64,000 bases of DNA from Amaurobius ferox (Eukaryota; Arthropoda; Arachnida; Araneae; Amaurobiidae): positions 69,977,180 through 70,041,179 of the forward strand of contig OX578152.1 of NCBI GenBank assembly GCA_951213105.1, written 5' to 3'. Position 1 is the first letter of the stretch; the number at the start of each line of letters is the position of its first letter. A program made the translations under genes and the position numbers. This document shows, piece after piece, positions 35,441 to 47,552 of this stretch. The notes beneath the pieces are model-generated. The model made no database searches, was not told the origin of the DNA, and saw only the letters and a program-made list of their open reading frames with translations.

Positions 35441-36640
35441 ACTCCTTGCTGTTACCTTCATGCCAGCAACACTTTCATGATAAATACGTCACTGCTTCCC
35501 ATAGCAATGGACATGTTGTCACGTCAGTTGCAACCCCACTGCCTAGCAACCGACGAATCAAAGAATGAAGCGTTTCCACAGTGGAATCGAAAATACCAAT
35601 TTTTATGCTTTTTCTCAAAAATTCACAAGAAATCAGAAAAAATAATAATTAAAAAAAAAAAAAAAATTCGCATGCGACGACATAAGAATTAAATTAACTG
35701 AAACATGCATTTTTTGATCTGTTTAAAGATAAATAAATTAATATGAAGGAATTCTCCGGCAGATCCGGTCCAAAGATCGTTTAGAAAAAAACGTTGCTTT
35801 TGATATTTTTCGATGATGTCAAGATAGAAACGCTGCGATAATATTTTTGAATGCAAAGAATCCGATTTGTATAAAAATCGATCAAAACCGTACTTCAACA
35901 TAAAGTAACCGAAAAAATAATCCGGATTAAATAAAAAATAAATAAATAAATAAATTAACTCGATGAGATTCTGTTGTACGAGTACAGCTAATATAAGCAC
36001 CGAATTTCGCAACTGTCCGAAGCTTACATTTTCAGTTACAGTTGACAGAGAAAAAGCAGACAGACATTTTTTATTATGCATGATTCTGCGCATAAAGTCA
36101 CGGTTTCATACTTAAATTTATAGATTATTTAAAATCCAACGAGCACAAATTGTATTCTGGAATCTTTGGTTTATCCTTTTATGCATATTTAACGAGGCCA
36201 TTAAGGATTCAAATTTCGACTTAAATTGTAAAAATGATTTCGGAAGAAATTTTGCAGCGGATCGACGTTTGCAGAACATATTTGAATTTATTTAATTATC
36301 GTGTTCAAATATATTATTGAAGAAGACTACGCATAAGTTTATGGAACTGAAATGGGAATTACAAAATTTACTGAATGAAAAATATTTGATGCAATAGAAA
36401 ATTTACGAGTAATAATTCTTCTGAAAAGCAATTTGCAAAATTTCGAAATTTAAATTGAAGATGGGGCGTTTATAAACGTGATAAGAATGCTATATTTAAA
36501 GCCGACGAGTTGCAGCACATAGTTTTGCACACATAGTCGAAAAATTGCGGCACATAGTTTTTACGAATATTTCAATATAAGTACTATGTGAAAAATTATC
36601 TTGGATATGTAAAGAATTACCATATTTAAGACTTTACTCT
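35441..36640. other. Gene-free AT-rich region
   Basis: Contains the second copy of the AACGTTGCTTTTGATATTTT repeat (35790) also present at 12449. Open frames here, including 35689-36093 on the minus strand, have AT-rich composition and no domain I can recognise. Confidence 0.4.
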
Positions 36641-36649
36641 TATATTTCA

Positions 36650-37100
36650 CTAGAACAAAATAACCGACGTTGCCCGGGATCTAAATAGGCGTCCACTACG
36701 TATCAATTAATAATATAAACATCTTGATTTTTCTGTCTATTCTGGGTAACGCTGCTTCAAAATTTTGCCAAACGTATTTCATAATCACGGGTAAACATTT
36801 CAATTTTTATGATATAACCACGAGAGAGAGAAGCTTTACGTAGTGCATGACATCATATACTGAAAGTGAGGCCATGATGTAGGCGACCTGTTTCTTACGT
36901 AATGCAGTGATTATACTTCTTTTACAGCGAAATTATGATGTAACCATGGAGCTTTGCGTAGCGTATGACATCAGATACTGAAAGTGAGCCATGATATGGG
37001 CAGCCCGTTCCTTACATAATGCAATGACTATACTTTTTTCACAGTGAAATTATGTAACGTATGACTTCAGATACTGAAAGTGAGACCATGATGTTATTTT
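36650..37100 (+). repeat. ~120-bp tandem repeat beside a retroelement-like tag
   Basis: ACCGACGTTGCCCGGGAT at 36663 is a common motif of LINE/SINE-type dispersed repeats. It is followed by about two and a half units marked by GACATCATATACTGAAAGTG (36849), GACATCAGATACTGAAAGTG (36967) and GACTTCAGATACTGAAAGTG (37063). Confidence 0.65.
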
Positions 37101-37180
37101 ATTTCTTATCATTTTTTATATTTTTATTTGAGATACCACGCATTTCAGAGTGTCACGTTCATTTCGTTAACATGTTTAAC

Positions 37181-37238
37181 TAAGGCAACTGTATCCCGCG
37201 TTCCGTTGATAAACCAACGCGGGATACAGTTAAGCCTT
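37181..37238. other. Strong GC-rich hairpin
   Basis: AAGGC-AA-CTGTATCCCGCGTT (37182-37202) pairs with AACGCGGGATACAG-TTAA-GCCTT (37216-37238) around a 13-nt loop. It stands out in AT-rich sequence. No poly-T terminator or known RNA family is apparent. Confidence 0.5.
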
Positions 37239-37359
37239 GGTTTAACATTCAGAATAGTTTAAGCTTCTTCCAACAAGAGTAGGAAATTTTATTCTTGCCT
37301 GTTTTCAGTTTATTACTTTTAGGGCAGAACGCTCGCGGGTTTGACTAGACAAAAAGTGT

Positions 37360-37830
37360 AAAAAATGTCGCCGAATTAATAAAAATGTCGCCAAATTGAT
37401 AAAAATGTCGCCAAATTAATAGAAATGAGGTTAAAACAACAAAAATAACGAAAAATTGATGAAAATTCAATATCTTGGAAATAATATAGGAATCTACTAT
37501 AAGAATAACCTATTTCTCCTGCCGTAACACTTGACAGAACTTTAGCGACAAATTTTGGCAGCATATCGTCAACTTGGCGAATTTTTCTATATGTTGCCAA
37601 ATTGATAAAAATGGCAATAAATCAATGAGAATGACGATTAATTTTTGAAAATTCAATAACTTGGAAAGAGCATAGTAAACGACCATAAGAATAACCCATT
37701 TCTCCGTCCGTACTTAATGCTTGGCGAAAATTTTTGCGTGATGTCGTCAAACTGGGCGACTTTTTTAAATATTGCCAGATTAACGAAAATGTCATCAAAT
37801 TGATAAAAAAATATCACCAAAAAGTACGCA
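37360..37830. repeat. Reiterated family A sub-segment
   Basis: Several copies of AAAAATGTCGCCAAATTGAT and ATATCTTGGAAATAATATAG-type text, equal to the GGCGAC-rich third of family A repeated in series. The 37376-37600 open frame is the antisense of this repeat. Confidence 0.55.
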
Positions 37831-37880
37831 ACGGAACATCCTGAAGATACAATTCATACCGGTGTCAAGCTCCCGATTTC

Positions 37881-38220
37881 AAGACGGACCTAAAGCAATA
37901 CCATATAAAAAAGTGGCAAGAACGCTGGGCGGCATCAGAAAAGGGCAGTAAAACAAACCCATTTACACCACAAGTCAGAACAGATAGATAACCTACAAAC
38001 AGAGAAACAACAATGTTCTTCACAATACATGGTCCTTTTCCGTCCTTCCTATATCAGATAGGGAAGAGAGCGTTTGCGTATGTGCGGATATCGGCGACCA
38101 ACTTCACTACATATCATACTGTCCACTGACACACATATACCATGTTAGAGTACCAGCAACAGACAGTATTGCCCTCTGGACTGACAGAGTTATGAAAAAC
38201 TCATCAACACTCAAGAATTA
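37881..38220 (+). pseudogene. R1/Jockey-like LINE ORF2 C-terminus (broken)
   Basis: The frame from 37881 reads KKWQERWAASEKGSKTNPF, the Trp-rich segment that follows the reverse transcriptase in R1/Jockey-type LINEs. After an in-frame stop at about 37988 the same frame gives TIHGPFPSFLYQIGK. A frameshift near 38075 then gives CADIGDQLHYISYCPLT, the C-x-C...H...C zinc-knuckle that ends these proteins (GHGPF...CG...HY...CPLT pattern). The rest of the LINE is absent, so this is a short 5'-truncated remnant. Confidence 0.75.
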
Positions 38221-38317
38221 AAAAAGTCACCAATTACCTGAAGTTTATCTCATAAATGCAACACCACACAATACACACACTCTAATCACAGAAGGCTAAA
38301 GAAACAGAAGAGAAACG

Positions 38318-38545
38318 CAGGTGATTGGGTACATAGATAAAACAGATAAAGTGATTGCGAACATAGATAAAAATATATAAAGTGATTGTGCACATAGATA
38401 AAAATAGATAAAGGGATTGTGTACATAAATAAAAATGGATAAAGTGATTGTGTACATAGATAAAAATAGATAAAGTGATTGTGTACATAGATAAAGTGAT
38501 TGTGTACATAGATAAAATGATTGCGTACATAGATAAAAACTATTA
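38318..38545. repeat. 31-bp minisatellite
   Basis: About eight units of GTGATTGTGTACATAGATAA plus AAATAGATAAA, the last ones shortened. Overlapping long open frames on the minus strand (YVHNHFIYFYLC-like) are translations of the repeat. Confidence 0.85.
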
Positions 38546-39769
38546 TTGGACGGACATTATTTGAACCATACAAACTTATAAAATAAACTCAAAGAACTGA
38601 AAAACTGAATAATATTTTAATCGGCCTGGTGTCTGCGTAAGCCGTAGCCAATATGCACTGTCAAGCACCTGCGAGTGCTTTCTCGGGGTGATATTACCAA
38701 CTGTTTGCAAACAAGCAGAGGACTTATATGTTGCCAACACTAGTGCCTTGTGCAAGGTTGGCAGTCCGCCTGCGGCGTTCGAAGCAATGCTTAGCAAATT
38801 TTTAATTCCGTCATACGACGGGCATATATTCTTTAATTAAATAAGCACCCGCTGCTTAAATAATACATTTGAACACAATTTGAAATGACATCAATTCGAA
38901 AAAAGCAGGAGTCAAATTGCCCGCTCTTTTCGCCAAAGTAAAAAATATGAGAATCACAAAAACCGCTTTCAGTTTAACACACCGTTCGGTCATATAAACG
39001 TGAAAGTTTGGTCTGAACATCCCTGTACAGTCGATATTTTTTCATGCACTCTTTTCTCAGCCCATCCCAAAATATACCCTACGACTTTTGGCAAGTTCCA
39101 GAAACTTCTCAATATTTGTAAACTAACTAAGAACTTCACGAGTTACGTGCTTTTACCAGAATTTTCCCCAGAGGATATATAAGCTCGTTATTGTTCAATT
39201 GAATCTTTGACTTGATATGAGTAAAAATATCTACCGAACTCAATACAGAATCCAATATGCCTTTTGTCTTCTGATTAACCGTCCGGCCTACCCGAAGGTG
39301 CAAGATATCTGTAACATTTAAAGCTATATTATGAAATATTTCTGGTAGAAACGTGTAAAAAATTAAAGTCTAGATCTGTGACATCTGTGCTTCAACATCT
39401 ATGTTATACAGCAATATGTGCTTAACGCTTGCGCTGACTGCACGCTTGTCCGTTGAAGGGACTGCAAATAATACATCCAAACCTTTCACCAATTACGGCG
39501 TTTATGGTCCGATTCGAATAAAATAAACTGCATTCTATTAATCTATTAAAACTGTATAATTTTCCAATACAAATAAAATTAAATAAAATAATTAATAAAA
39601 AAAATCCAAAAACCCTTGAAACCTTCCTTAGTACTTTGTACCATTGTCACATCGTTAAGTAACAAAGTAACTCACTATTATTATTCCGTTAATGGAGTAT
39701 AAATATATAAGAAAATCGGATGATGAGTCGCACTAATAATGTTTTTTTTTTTAACTTTCAATTGTAAAA
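38546..39769. other. Gene-free region
   Basis: A GC-richer patch at 38620-38800 gives a minus-strand frame (KALVLATYKSSACLQTVGN) that may be another LINE scrap, but I cannot place it. Otherwise AT-rich and featureless. Confidence 0.35.
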
Positions 39770-41075
39770 GAATACTTAGATCAACTGTAAAAAAAAAATA
39801 CTTAGATCAACGAAAAAAAAATACCTATTTCAACTGTAAAAGATCAACTGCAAAAAATACTTAGATCAACTGTAAAAATACTTAGATTATATGTAAATTA
39901 ATACTCAGTTAATGTGGCAACCTAATAGAAATACAAGAACTTAAATTATGATTAACATTATTTATCATTATTGTGCGTTGTGTTTTGCAATAACCCTCCA
40001 ATTATTTAACCTTTGCGTGAGTCCTGTAAAGGAATTATTAATTAATAAAATGCTAAAAATGGATCACACCATTTTAACTTTAACAAAAACCTTTATTAAA
40101 AAACATAAATACTTAAATAATTCAATTACAATATTTAATTATATTATTTTAGCGGAGGGGACATATGTGACCAGTACGCAAAATCCTAAATAGTGGTTAT
40201 GACCAGATATCATTTTCAATGGACACATACCTTCAAACTTGTCTTGCTCTTGGTCAGCATCCGTATTTATATGTCGTCCATTTACCGGCATTAACTCTTA
40301 GTGTAATGCTCCGACTCGTAAATTCGTTGAACATACTGTACTGCTGTAACTCTGCGCAAATCAATGCCTATCCATTATTTTTGAATATCTACGGAGCACT
40401 CTACATTTCTAGTCGTCGTTATGTCGTTATTAAGTCATCACTCTCTAGTCGTTCTGCACAAGTCATCATCTCGAAGTTATCTTAAGTCGTATTCCATCAT
40501 CACTGCTCTTAAGTCGTTGATCAGTGTCCTTCCTTAGATCACAGGGTGTGGTTCTCTCCTTTTCGGGGATGTCACTTTCCCCCTTGCTTTTATTTGTAGC
40601 ATTCAGTGTGACGCAACAAGCTTCATCTGAATTGGCTAGCATTCCATCCAATGCCGTTCTTTACATTATTTTAAGAGTTCGTTCGACCCCTTCTGGCTTG
40701 AGTCCCTTAATTTATGGTTTCAGTTGACCTTTGGGTTCACAGGCTGTAAACCCTGGCGTCTTTTTGACTGGACGTATTGTTGCCGTTTCAGACACCATAA
40801 ATTTGTACATAAAAGTGTGTCACCACAAACACAGCACTTCGTGTGCGACCTATTTCTGGTCTCACAGTTAACAGTAAAATATAATTAGATCAACTGTAAA
40901 ATAATACTTAAATCAGCTGTAAAAAATGCTTAGATAACACGTAAAAAAAGATTTAGATCAACTGTAAAAAATACTTCGATTAACTGTAAAAAATAATTAG
41001 ATCAAATGTAAAATAATACTTAGATCAACTGTAAAAAATACTTAGATCAACTGTCAAAAAATACTTAGTTCGTAT
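39770..41075. repeat. ~22-bp minisatellite split by a solo LTR
   Basis: Units of AATACTTAGATCAACTGTAA plus A-runs fill 39770-39912 and 40867-41075. Removing 39913-40866 and one GTTAA makes a continuous array. Confidence 0.85.
39913..40866 (+). mobile_element. Solo LTR, 954 bp, with 5-bp target duplication
   Basis: Starts TGTGGCAACC and ends GGTCTCACA, so it has TG...CA ends. It is flanked on both sides by GTTAA (39908-39912 and 40867-40871). The body is less AT-rich than its surroundings. No internal coding region or second LTR is present, so this is a solo LTR left by recombination. TGTGGCAACC and a 5-bp duplication fit Gypsy- or BEL-type elements. The open frames at 40219-40485 and 40524-40727 lie in the LTR and are not genes. 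Confidence 0.8.
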
Positions 41076-41089
41076 ATTCAAAGTAACAT

Positions 41090-41505
41090 TCGTTTCCCCA
41101 ATGCCTATTTTAAATTTCCATTTAATATTCACAGTCCGATTTATTTCTATTGCTCAAATACGATTCGAAAGAAATGTTCCCAACTGCGATACTTTTAGAA
41201 TATTCGAACTTATTCAATTACCGTATTCGTACTCATGCCACTGGCAAAGAAGAATGTTCGTGTTTCTTGACATCATTGTTGAGAAGTTAGAATAGAAAAG
41301 TTCCTGAATAATAGTGAATGACATAACGAGACTTGCCAACATGGAATACTTTTTTTGTCTCGAAAATGCAGCTTTCGCAAATATCTGGGTAAAATTAAAG
41401 TAAATAAGAGGCGTCTAGTCTATAAAAGTCAATAAAAATATTTTTTGAATCAAACCGAATATCGTCTGTATTTACACGATTTATTTTGTTACTTCAAATA
41501 TATTT
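41090..41505. other. Gene-free AT-rich region
   Basis: A related text (TTCGTGTTTCTTGACATCAT, GAATGACATAAC) recurs near 54850-54920, marking another low-copy repeat. No coding evidence. Confidence 0.4.
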
Positions 41506-41508
41506 AGA

Positions 41509-44050
41509 TATTAGCATTATACCCGTTCTTCGTACGGAATATATATAATACTAGCAGCATACCCGTTCTTCGTAAGGAGTATATAATATAAATAAACTTA
41601 AAATTCGCAATCATGTGCAAATTCTTATAGTATACTAAATGACATTTTTAATCAAAATATTCTGTTAAAATGCTTGATACAATGCTCTTAAAAAGAAGTT
41701 TAAGACTCTGTTATCGCTATAAAAAATTATTTTCAAGAGCAGACCTGAAGAATAAAACATCCTGGCCCCTTTTGTAAGCAAATTAAAAAAAAAAAGGAAT
41801 TGAATCAATATATGCAAAATGAAAGCATTAAAATTGTATGGGACCCGTACTACTTATATACGCGAATATTAGAAGGTATAACCTGTATTAGTACATTACA
41901 TGTAATTGTACATTACATGTAAATTGAAAATATCAATAAACCCGTAATTGACTCCAATATATACCAGAATGAAAGCACTAAAATTATATGGGAATATATA
42001 TATCACCGTACTACTTATATTGTCACAGATTAGAAAATATGCCAGTGTGTTAGTTGAAGATTACCCGTATTATAATATGAGTCTCAAAAATCTTTGCCAA
42101 AATAAAACAGATGACGTTTTAAATTTAAAATATCAATAATCCCCGTAATCTTTATACCAGAAGGTCGTAATTGATTCCAATATATGCCAATATATATCAA
42201 AATATATGCCAATATATCTGTACTACTTATATTTTCGTAGATTAGAAGATATACCCGTGCATTTGTAGAAGATTGTTCGTACAATGTACAATATATGAGT
42301 TTAAATAATTTTTGTCATAATAAAATTTGTCATTATAGCATAATAACTTGAAAATATTAATAATCCCTGAATCAATAATCCCCGAAGATATCAATAATAA
42401 TAATGTGTAACCTGGCGACCGTAATTGATATTATCCAGTCAAAAATGCAATGTCAATGAAATTTATTTTATATACATATCTTAATTATTCAAATCTGAAA
42501 AGATTTAATAAAAATCGTATACCACATAATACATTGGATTCACACCCATTGCTAAACGACCTGATATCATTTGCTTCAAATAAATTGATGGAAATCATAT
42601 CGTCTGATTAATGCTATCTCCATGGAAGGTTTGGCGAGATTTTTGTCAATTTAGCGATAATTTAAAAAATCGCCAAATTTATCGCCAAGTGGGACTGTAA
42701 AATTGATAGTCCCATTTTGCGACAAATTGACGAAACATCATTACAATACTATTCCCTAAACAAACACAATTAATTTCATTTATTAATTTCAATTTTATCA
42801 ATTTCATGATATTTTTATAGATTTACAAACATTTTTATCAATTTGGTGAAATTTTAAAAATTCGCTAAATGTGTCACTAAGTAGGATTGATGGACTGATC
42901 GACAAATGCTATCGAAACATCATTTCAGTACTCTCTTCTATAAAAACGAATTTAATTTCATTGATTTGCGTCGTTTTTATCAATTTGGCGCATTTCCGTC
43001 AATTTAAGAAAATTTTCCAAGTTACCGATATTCCGCCAAATTCGTAGCTCTGAATTTGCAGATCTGAAGAATAAAACATCCGGATCCCGTTTGTATATAC
43101 TAAATGCAAACACTAAAATTTTATTAGAAGATATACCCATTCTACTACTCTTTTTCTGTTTCAACAATCGGATAAATAAATTTACTGCTAAGCACAATAC
43201 TATATGCGTTTATTAGCTAAATGCAATATGAAAGCTTAAAAACTCTTTGTCAAAATAAATGAAAGTAATGTACGCAGTCCGCAATTAATATAATTAAAAG
43301 AAAAATCAAATCGTCCCTTTCTAAAATATATTTTTATATCCATTTATTTATTATTCAAATCGAAAAAATAATAATTAAAATTAACAGACAGATTTAATTT
43401 AATTGGTTTCCTGAGCAACATGATATAAGATAGAATCTTCCTCATAAAATGTATTAAATAACCATTTTAATTTCTTTATACTTTTTATTGTTGAGTAATT
43501 GCTTGTGAAAAATAAACTATGGAGATAGATTTTCCATTTAAATTCATGTTTCAAACAATTCATGCTTTCAGATAGTGACTAATTTGCACAAAAATCCTCC
43601 ATCAAACTCCGAAATAAAGTTTTAATTCACATTGACGTTTTAAACAAACGATTTTCATTCTTTCCGTTAGGATAAACCACGGAGTTAGAACTCCTAGGAA
43701 AAAGTTCCGTTTTTCATTAATATCTCGACAACTCCTGGTCTTAGAAACCCGAAACTTGGGAAAAATTTATGGGGGCTATTTCAAGGCTGCCCACAAAGTT
43801 TGATTAAATTCGGTTCAGCCGTTATCTCGTGATGATGAGACAAACGAAAGTTTCGTTTTTTACTAATATCTTGAGAACCACTGGTCGTAGATACTCAAAT
43901 CATGGACTAAATTTTAAGTGGGGCTATTTCCAGGCTACCCACAAAATTTCATCAAATTCGGTTCAGCCGTTCTTCCGTGATGATGGGACAAGCAGACAGA
44001 CAGACACACATACATACAGACAGACAGATTTTCAATTTTATTTATATAGA
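41509..44050 (+). repeat. Composite of family X copies
   Basis: Family X starts occur at about 41518 and 41551 (CTAGCAGCATACCCGTTCTT), and a tail (TTCAATTTTATTTATATAGA) at 44031-44050. The ~2.5-kb length exceeds a single copy because an ATCAATTTGGCG-type family A-like segment (42640-43030) and duplicated parts are included. The tail region has GTTCAGCCGTTCTTCCGTGA followed by an ACAGACAGACA run, a pattern common at LINE 3' ends. Confidence 0.7.
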
Positions 44051-44451
44051 TAAAGAAACTTAAAATGCACAGTTATGGGCAATTTCCTGCAATATTCTAA
44101 AGTATACTGTCAAAAACATTCTATTAAAATATATAATTTAATTTTCCTTAAAAGAAGTATAAGAATCTATGTTCTCGCTACACAAAATTAACTTCATAGG
44201 CAGATCTCAGGAATAAAAAGTTCTGGTTCCGTTCGTAAAAAAATTTTCAAAAAATATGAAATTGCATCAATAAATGCCAAAGTGAAAGCGCTAAAATGGC
44301 GTTAGAAGATACCCATACTAATTTTATTTTGTTTTAACAATTGGTTAAACACAATATGGGTTCATTGGCAAAACACGATATGAGTTTGAAAAACCTTTGC
44401 CGAAGTAAAACAGATGGCACAAGAAATTGAAAATAATAATAACTAGCAGCA

Positions 44452-45846
44452 TACCCGTTCTTCGTACGGAGTATATAATATAAAGAAACTTATAATTCGC
44501 AATCATGTGCAAATTCTGTTAAAATATTAAATTTATTGCTCCTAAAGAGAAGTTTAAGAATATCTCTTCTTAGTATGCAAAATTATCTTCACGGGCAGAT
44601 CTGAAGAATAAAACATCCTGGCCCCTTTTGTAAGCAAATTTACAAAAAAAAAAGAATTGAATCAATATATGCAACCCCGTACTTCTTATATTGTCGCAGA
44701 TTAGAAAATATGCCAGTGTTAGTAGAAGATTACCCGTATTACAAGATGAGTCTGAAAAATCATTGCCAAAAGAAAATCAGATGACGTAAAAATTTAAGAT
44801 ATCAATAATCCCCGTGCTCTTTATACCAGAAAGCCGTAATTGATTCCAATATATGCCAATATATATCAAAATGTATACCAATATACATATACTACTTATA
44901 TTCTCGTAGATTAGAAGATATACCCGTGTATTTGTATAAGATTACTTGTACGACATACAATATATGAGTTTAAACAAATTTTGTCATAATAAAACAATTA
45001 CATAACAACTTGAAAATATCAATAATCCCTGAATCAATAATCCCCGAAAATATCAATAATAATAACGTTTAAACCTGAAGACCGTAATTGATATTATCCA
45101 GTCAAAAATGCTATAAGAAAAATCAAATCGTTCTTTTCTAAAATATATTTTTATATCCATTTATTTATTATTCAAATCGAAAAAATAATAATTAAAATTA
45201 ATAGACAGATTTAATTTAATTGCGTTATTGAGCAACATGATATAAGATAGAATCTTCCTCGTAAACTGCGAAATTAAATAACCATTTTGATTTCTTTATA
45301 CTTTTCATTGTTCAGTAAAAGCTTGTTTAAAATAAACCATGGAGATATATTTCCCATTTAAATCATGTTTCAAACAATTCATGGTTTCAAAAAGTGACTA
45401 ATTAGCGTAAAAAATCTCCCATCAAACTCAAATTAAATTTTAATTCACTTTCAAACGATTTTCAAGCTTTTCGTTTGGATAAACCACGGGGTTAGAGAGT
45501 AGAACTCCTAGGAAAAAAATTCTTTTTTTATTAATATCTCGACAACCCCTGGTCTTAGATATTCGAAAATTGGGCTAAATTTATGAGGAGCTATTTCAAG
45601 GCTTTCAACAAAATTTCATCAAATTCGGGACAGCCGTTCTCCCGTGATGATGAGATAAACGAAAATTTAGTGCTTTACTAATATCTCGAGAACTACTGAT
45701 CGTAGAAACTCCAAATATGGACTAAATTTTAAAAGGGACTATTTCCAGGCTACCCACAAAGTTTGATCAAATTCGGTTCAGCCGTTCTTCCGTGATGACG
45801 GGACAAACAGACAGACAGACAGATTTTCAATTTTATATATATAGAT
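44452..45846 (+). repeat. Family X, near full-length copy (~1.4 kb)
   Basis: Starts ACTAGCAGCATACCCGTTCT and TCGTACGGAGTATATA, and ends ACAGACAGACAGATTTTCAA followed by TTTTATATATATAGAT. Internal order: polymorphic TTAGAAGATATACCCGTGTA reiterations, CCTGAAGACCGTAATTGATA, a TTATTGAGCAACATGATAT block, then two reiterations ending in AAATTCGGTTCAGCCGTT-type text. No ORF. The 3' end resembles LINE/RTE tails; the copy could be a SINE-like or otherwise non-autonomous element. Confidence 0.7.
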
Positions 45847-46263
45847 TCCCGCAATCTTTTATTTTTATATCCATTTATGTATTATTGAAATCGAATAAAT
45901 AAATAAATATCGTCTGCTGTATAAACACGTCATTCAAATGACTTGCTAAGCAACATGATATCATTTTATTCAAATAAATGTGCGGAAAAAATATCGTCTG
46001 CATAATGCAATGTCTATGGCAGTTTTAATTGTGCGTTTTTTTATTAATATTTCGACAACCCTTGGTCCTGGAACCATGGACTAAATTTTAAATGGTGTAT
46101 TCCGAGGCTACCCACTAAAATGTCATCTCCTTCAGGACAACCGATCTCCCGTGATGATGAGACAAACAAACAAACAAATAAACAAACAAACACACCCACA
46201 GACAGATTTCCAATTTTATTTACATAGAGTAGCAGTACACACGTTCTTCGTACGGAATATATA

Positions 46264-47552
46264 CATGCCCACTCAATAAGTCTCCGGTCTAACTAAGAAA
46301 AACAATTTTTTTTTAGAAATTCGACTTTATTCATCAACATACTCTCCTTCAAGAGTGATATATTCATTCCAACGCTCCTCTAACTTTTCGATGCCTTTTT
46401 TGTAGAACGATTTGTCTTTGCTCTCAAAATATGCCTCAGTTTCGGCAATCACTTCTTCATTTGAGCCAAATTTCTTTCCCTGGAGCATCTTTTTGATGTC
46501 TGCAAAAAGCCAGAAGTCGCTAGGGGCCAGATCTGGAGAGTACGGTGGGTGAGGAAGCAATTCGAAGCGTAATTCATATAATTTAACCATCGTTTTCATC
46601 GACTTGTGACAAGGAGCATTGTCTTGGTGGAACAGCACTTTTTTCTTTTGCATGTGAGGCCGTTTTTTCTTGATTTCTGCACTCAATCGATCCAATAATG
46701 CCATGTAATATTCGCTATTGATAGTTTTACCTTTCTCAAGAAAGTCGGTGAACAAAATACCATGAGCGTCCCAAAATACGGATGCCATAACCTTGCCAGC
46801 TGATTTTTGGGTTTGGGTCGCTTTGGACGACTTTCACCGGCTGCTGTCCCCTCAGCTGACGATCTTTTTGATTCAGGTGTGTAGTAATGGATCCATGTTT
46901 CATCCATTGTCCCATACCGACGCAAGAAATTTTCTTTATCTCGCTTGAACAGCTCCAAACAACGCTCTGAATCGTCGACGCGTTGTTGTTTTTGGTTCGG
47001 TGTGAGCAAACGAGGCACCCACTTCGAAAGCAACTTACCCATGCTCAAATTTTCGTGTAAAATTGTAAATACACTACCTTCTGATATCTTTAAGGTGTCA
47101 GCTATTTCACGCAACTCCACTTTACGGTCTTTCAAAATTATTTTGTGGACTTTTTTTATGTTTTCTGGAACGACTGCCGATTTTAGGCGACCGGAGCGTT
47201 CAGTATCATTGGTGTTTGCACGACCGCGTTTAAATTCAGCATACCAGTCAATAATAGTTGATTTCCCTGGTGCAGAGTCTCCATAACGCTTATCAAGCCA
47301 CTGTTTGGCTTCAACTGTATTTTTTCCCATCAAAAAACAATGTTTAAAAAATACACGAAATTCTTTTTTATCTATTGTTTTGAAAATTGCAAAACTGGGG
47401 TCACTAAAACCACTGTAACCTATAAACTAATTGTCAGAATGTCATGAAATTTTGACACGTGTCATTTGAAGGTTAGTACTATCCAGAAATCATATGGGTC
47501 TGTCAAAGTGTTACCATATATGTGTCAGACCGGAGACTTATTGAGTGAAGTG
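46264..47552 (-). mobile_element. mariner transposon, 1,289 bp
   Basis: Ends CACTCAATAAGTCTCCGGTC (left, from 46270) and its inverted counterpart GACCGGAGACTTATTGAGTG (right, to 47547) form the terminal inverted repeats. The element is bounded by TA at 46262-46263 and 47553-47554. Length and structure are those of a complete mariner. It lies inside a family X copy. One transposase gene occupies most of the interior on the minus strand. Confidence 0.93.
46327..47375 (-). pseudogene. mariner transposase (D,D34D), one frameshift and altered start
   Basis: DDE/D transposase that cuts and pastes the element at TA sites. The N-terminal helix-turn-helix part includes GKNTVEAKQWLDKRYGDSAP and ISEGSVFTILHENLS. 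WVPRLLT and the first catalytic Asp (MDETWIHYYTPESK) follow. A single 1-bp deletion near 46790-46800, in the run after SRPKRPK, shifts the frame. The second frame then has MASVFWDAHGI, the second Asp (FHQDNAPCHK) and the signature YSPDLAPSDFWLF with the third Asp, ending GEYVDE at the stop. The usual N-terminus (DKKEFRVFFKHCFLM) is in frame from 47375, but its first codon is ATA, so only an internal ATG at 47333 remains. Otherwise nearly intact, suggesting a young copy. Confidence 0.93.

Noticed and set aside
38282..38573. Repetitive 82- and 95-codon minus-strand proteins
   Set aside because: A 31-bp minisatellite read in two frames; stops simply do not occur in the unit.
40219..40727. Possible small membrane proteins
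   Set aside because: They lie within the solo LTR and show no domain; LTRs of this length often contain chance frames.
40168..40866. Shorter solo LTR starting at TGTGACCAG
   Set aside because: No target duplication flanks this start, while 39913 gives a perfect GTTAA duplication with TG...CA ends.
46945..47286. 113-codon plus-strand frame
   Set aside because: Antisense shadow of the mariner transposase, whose catalytic motifs are on the minus strand.
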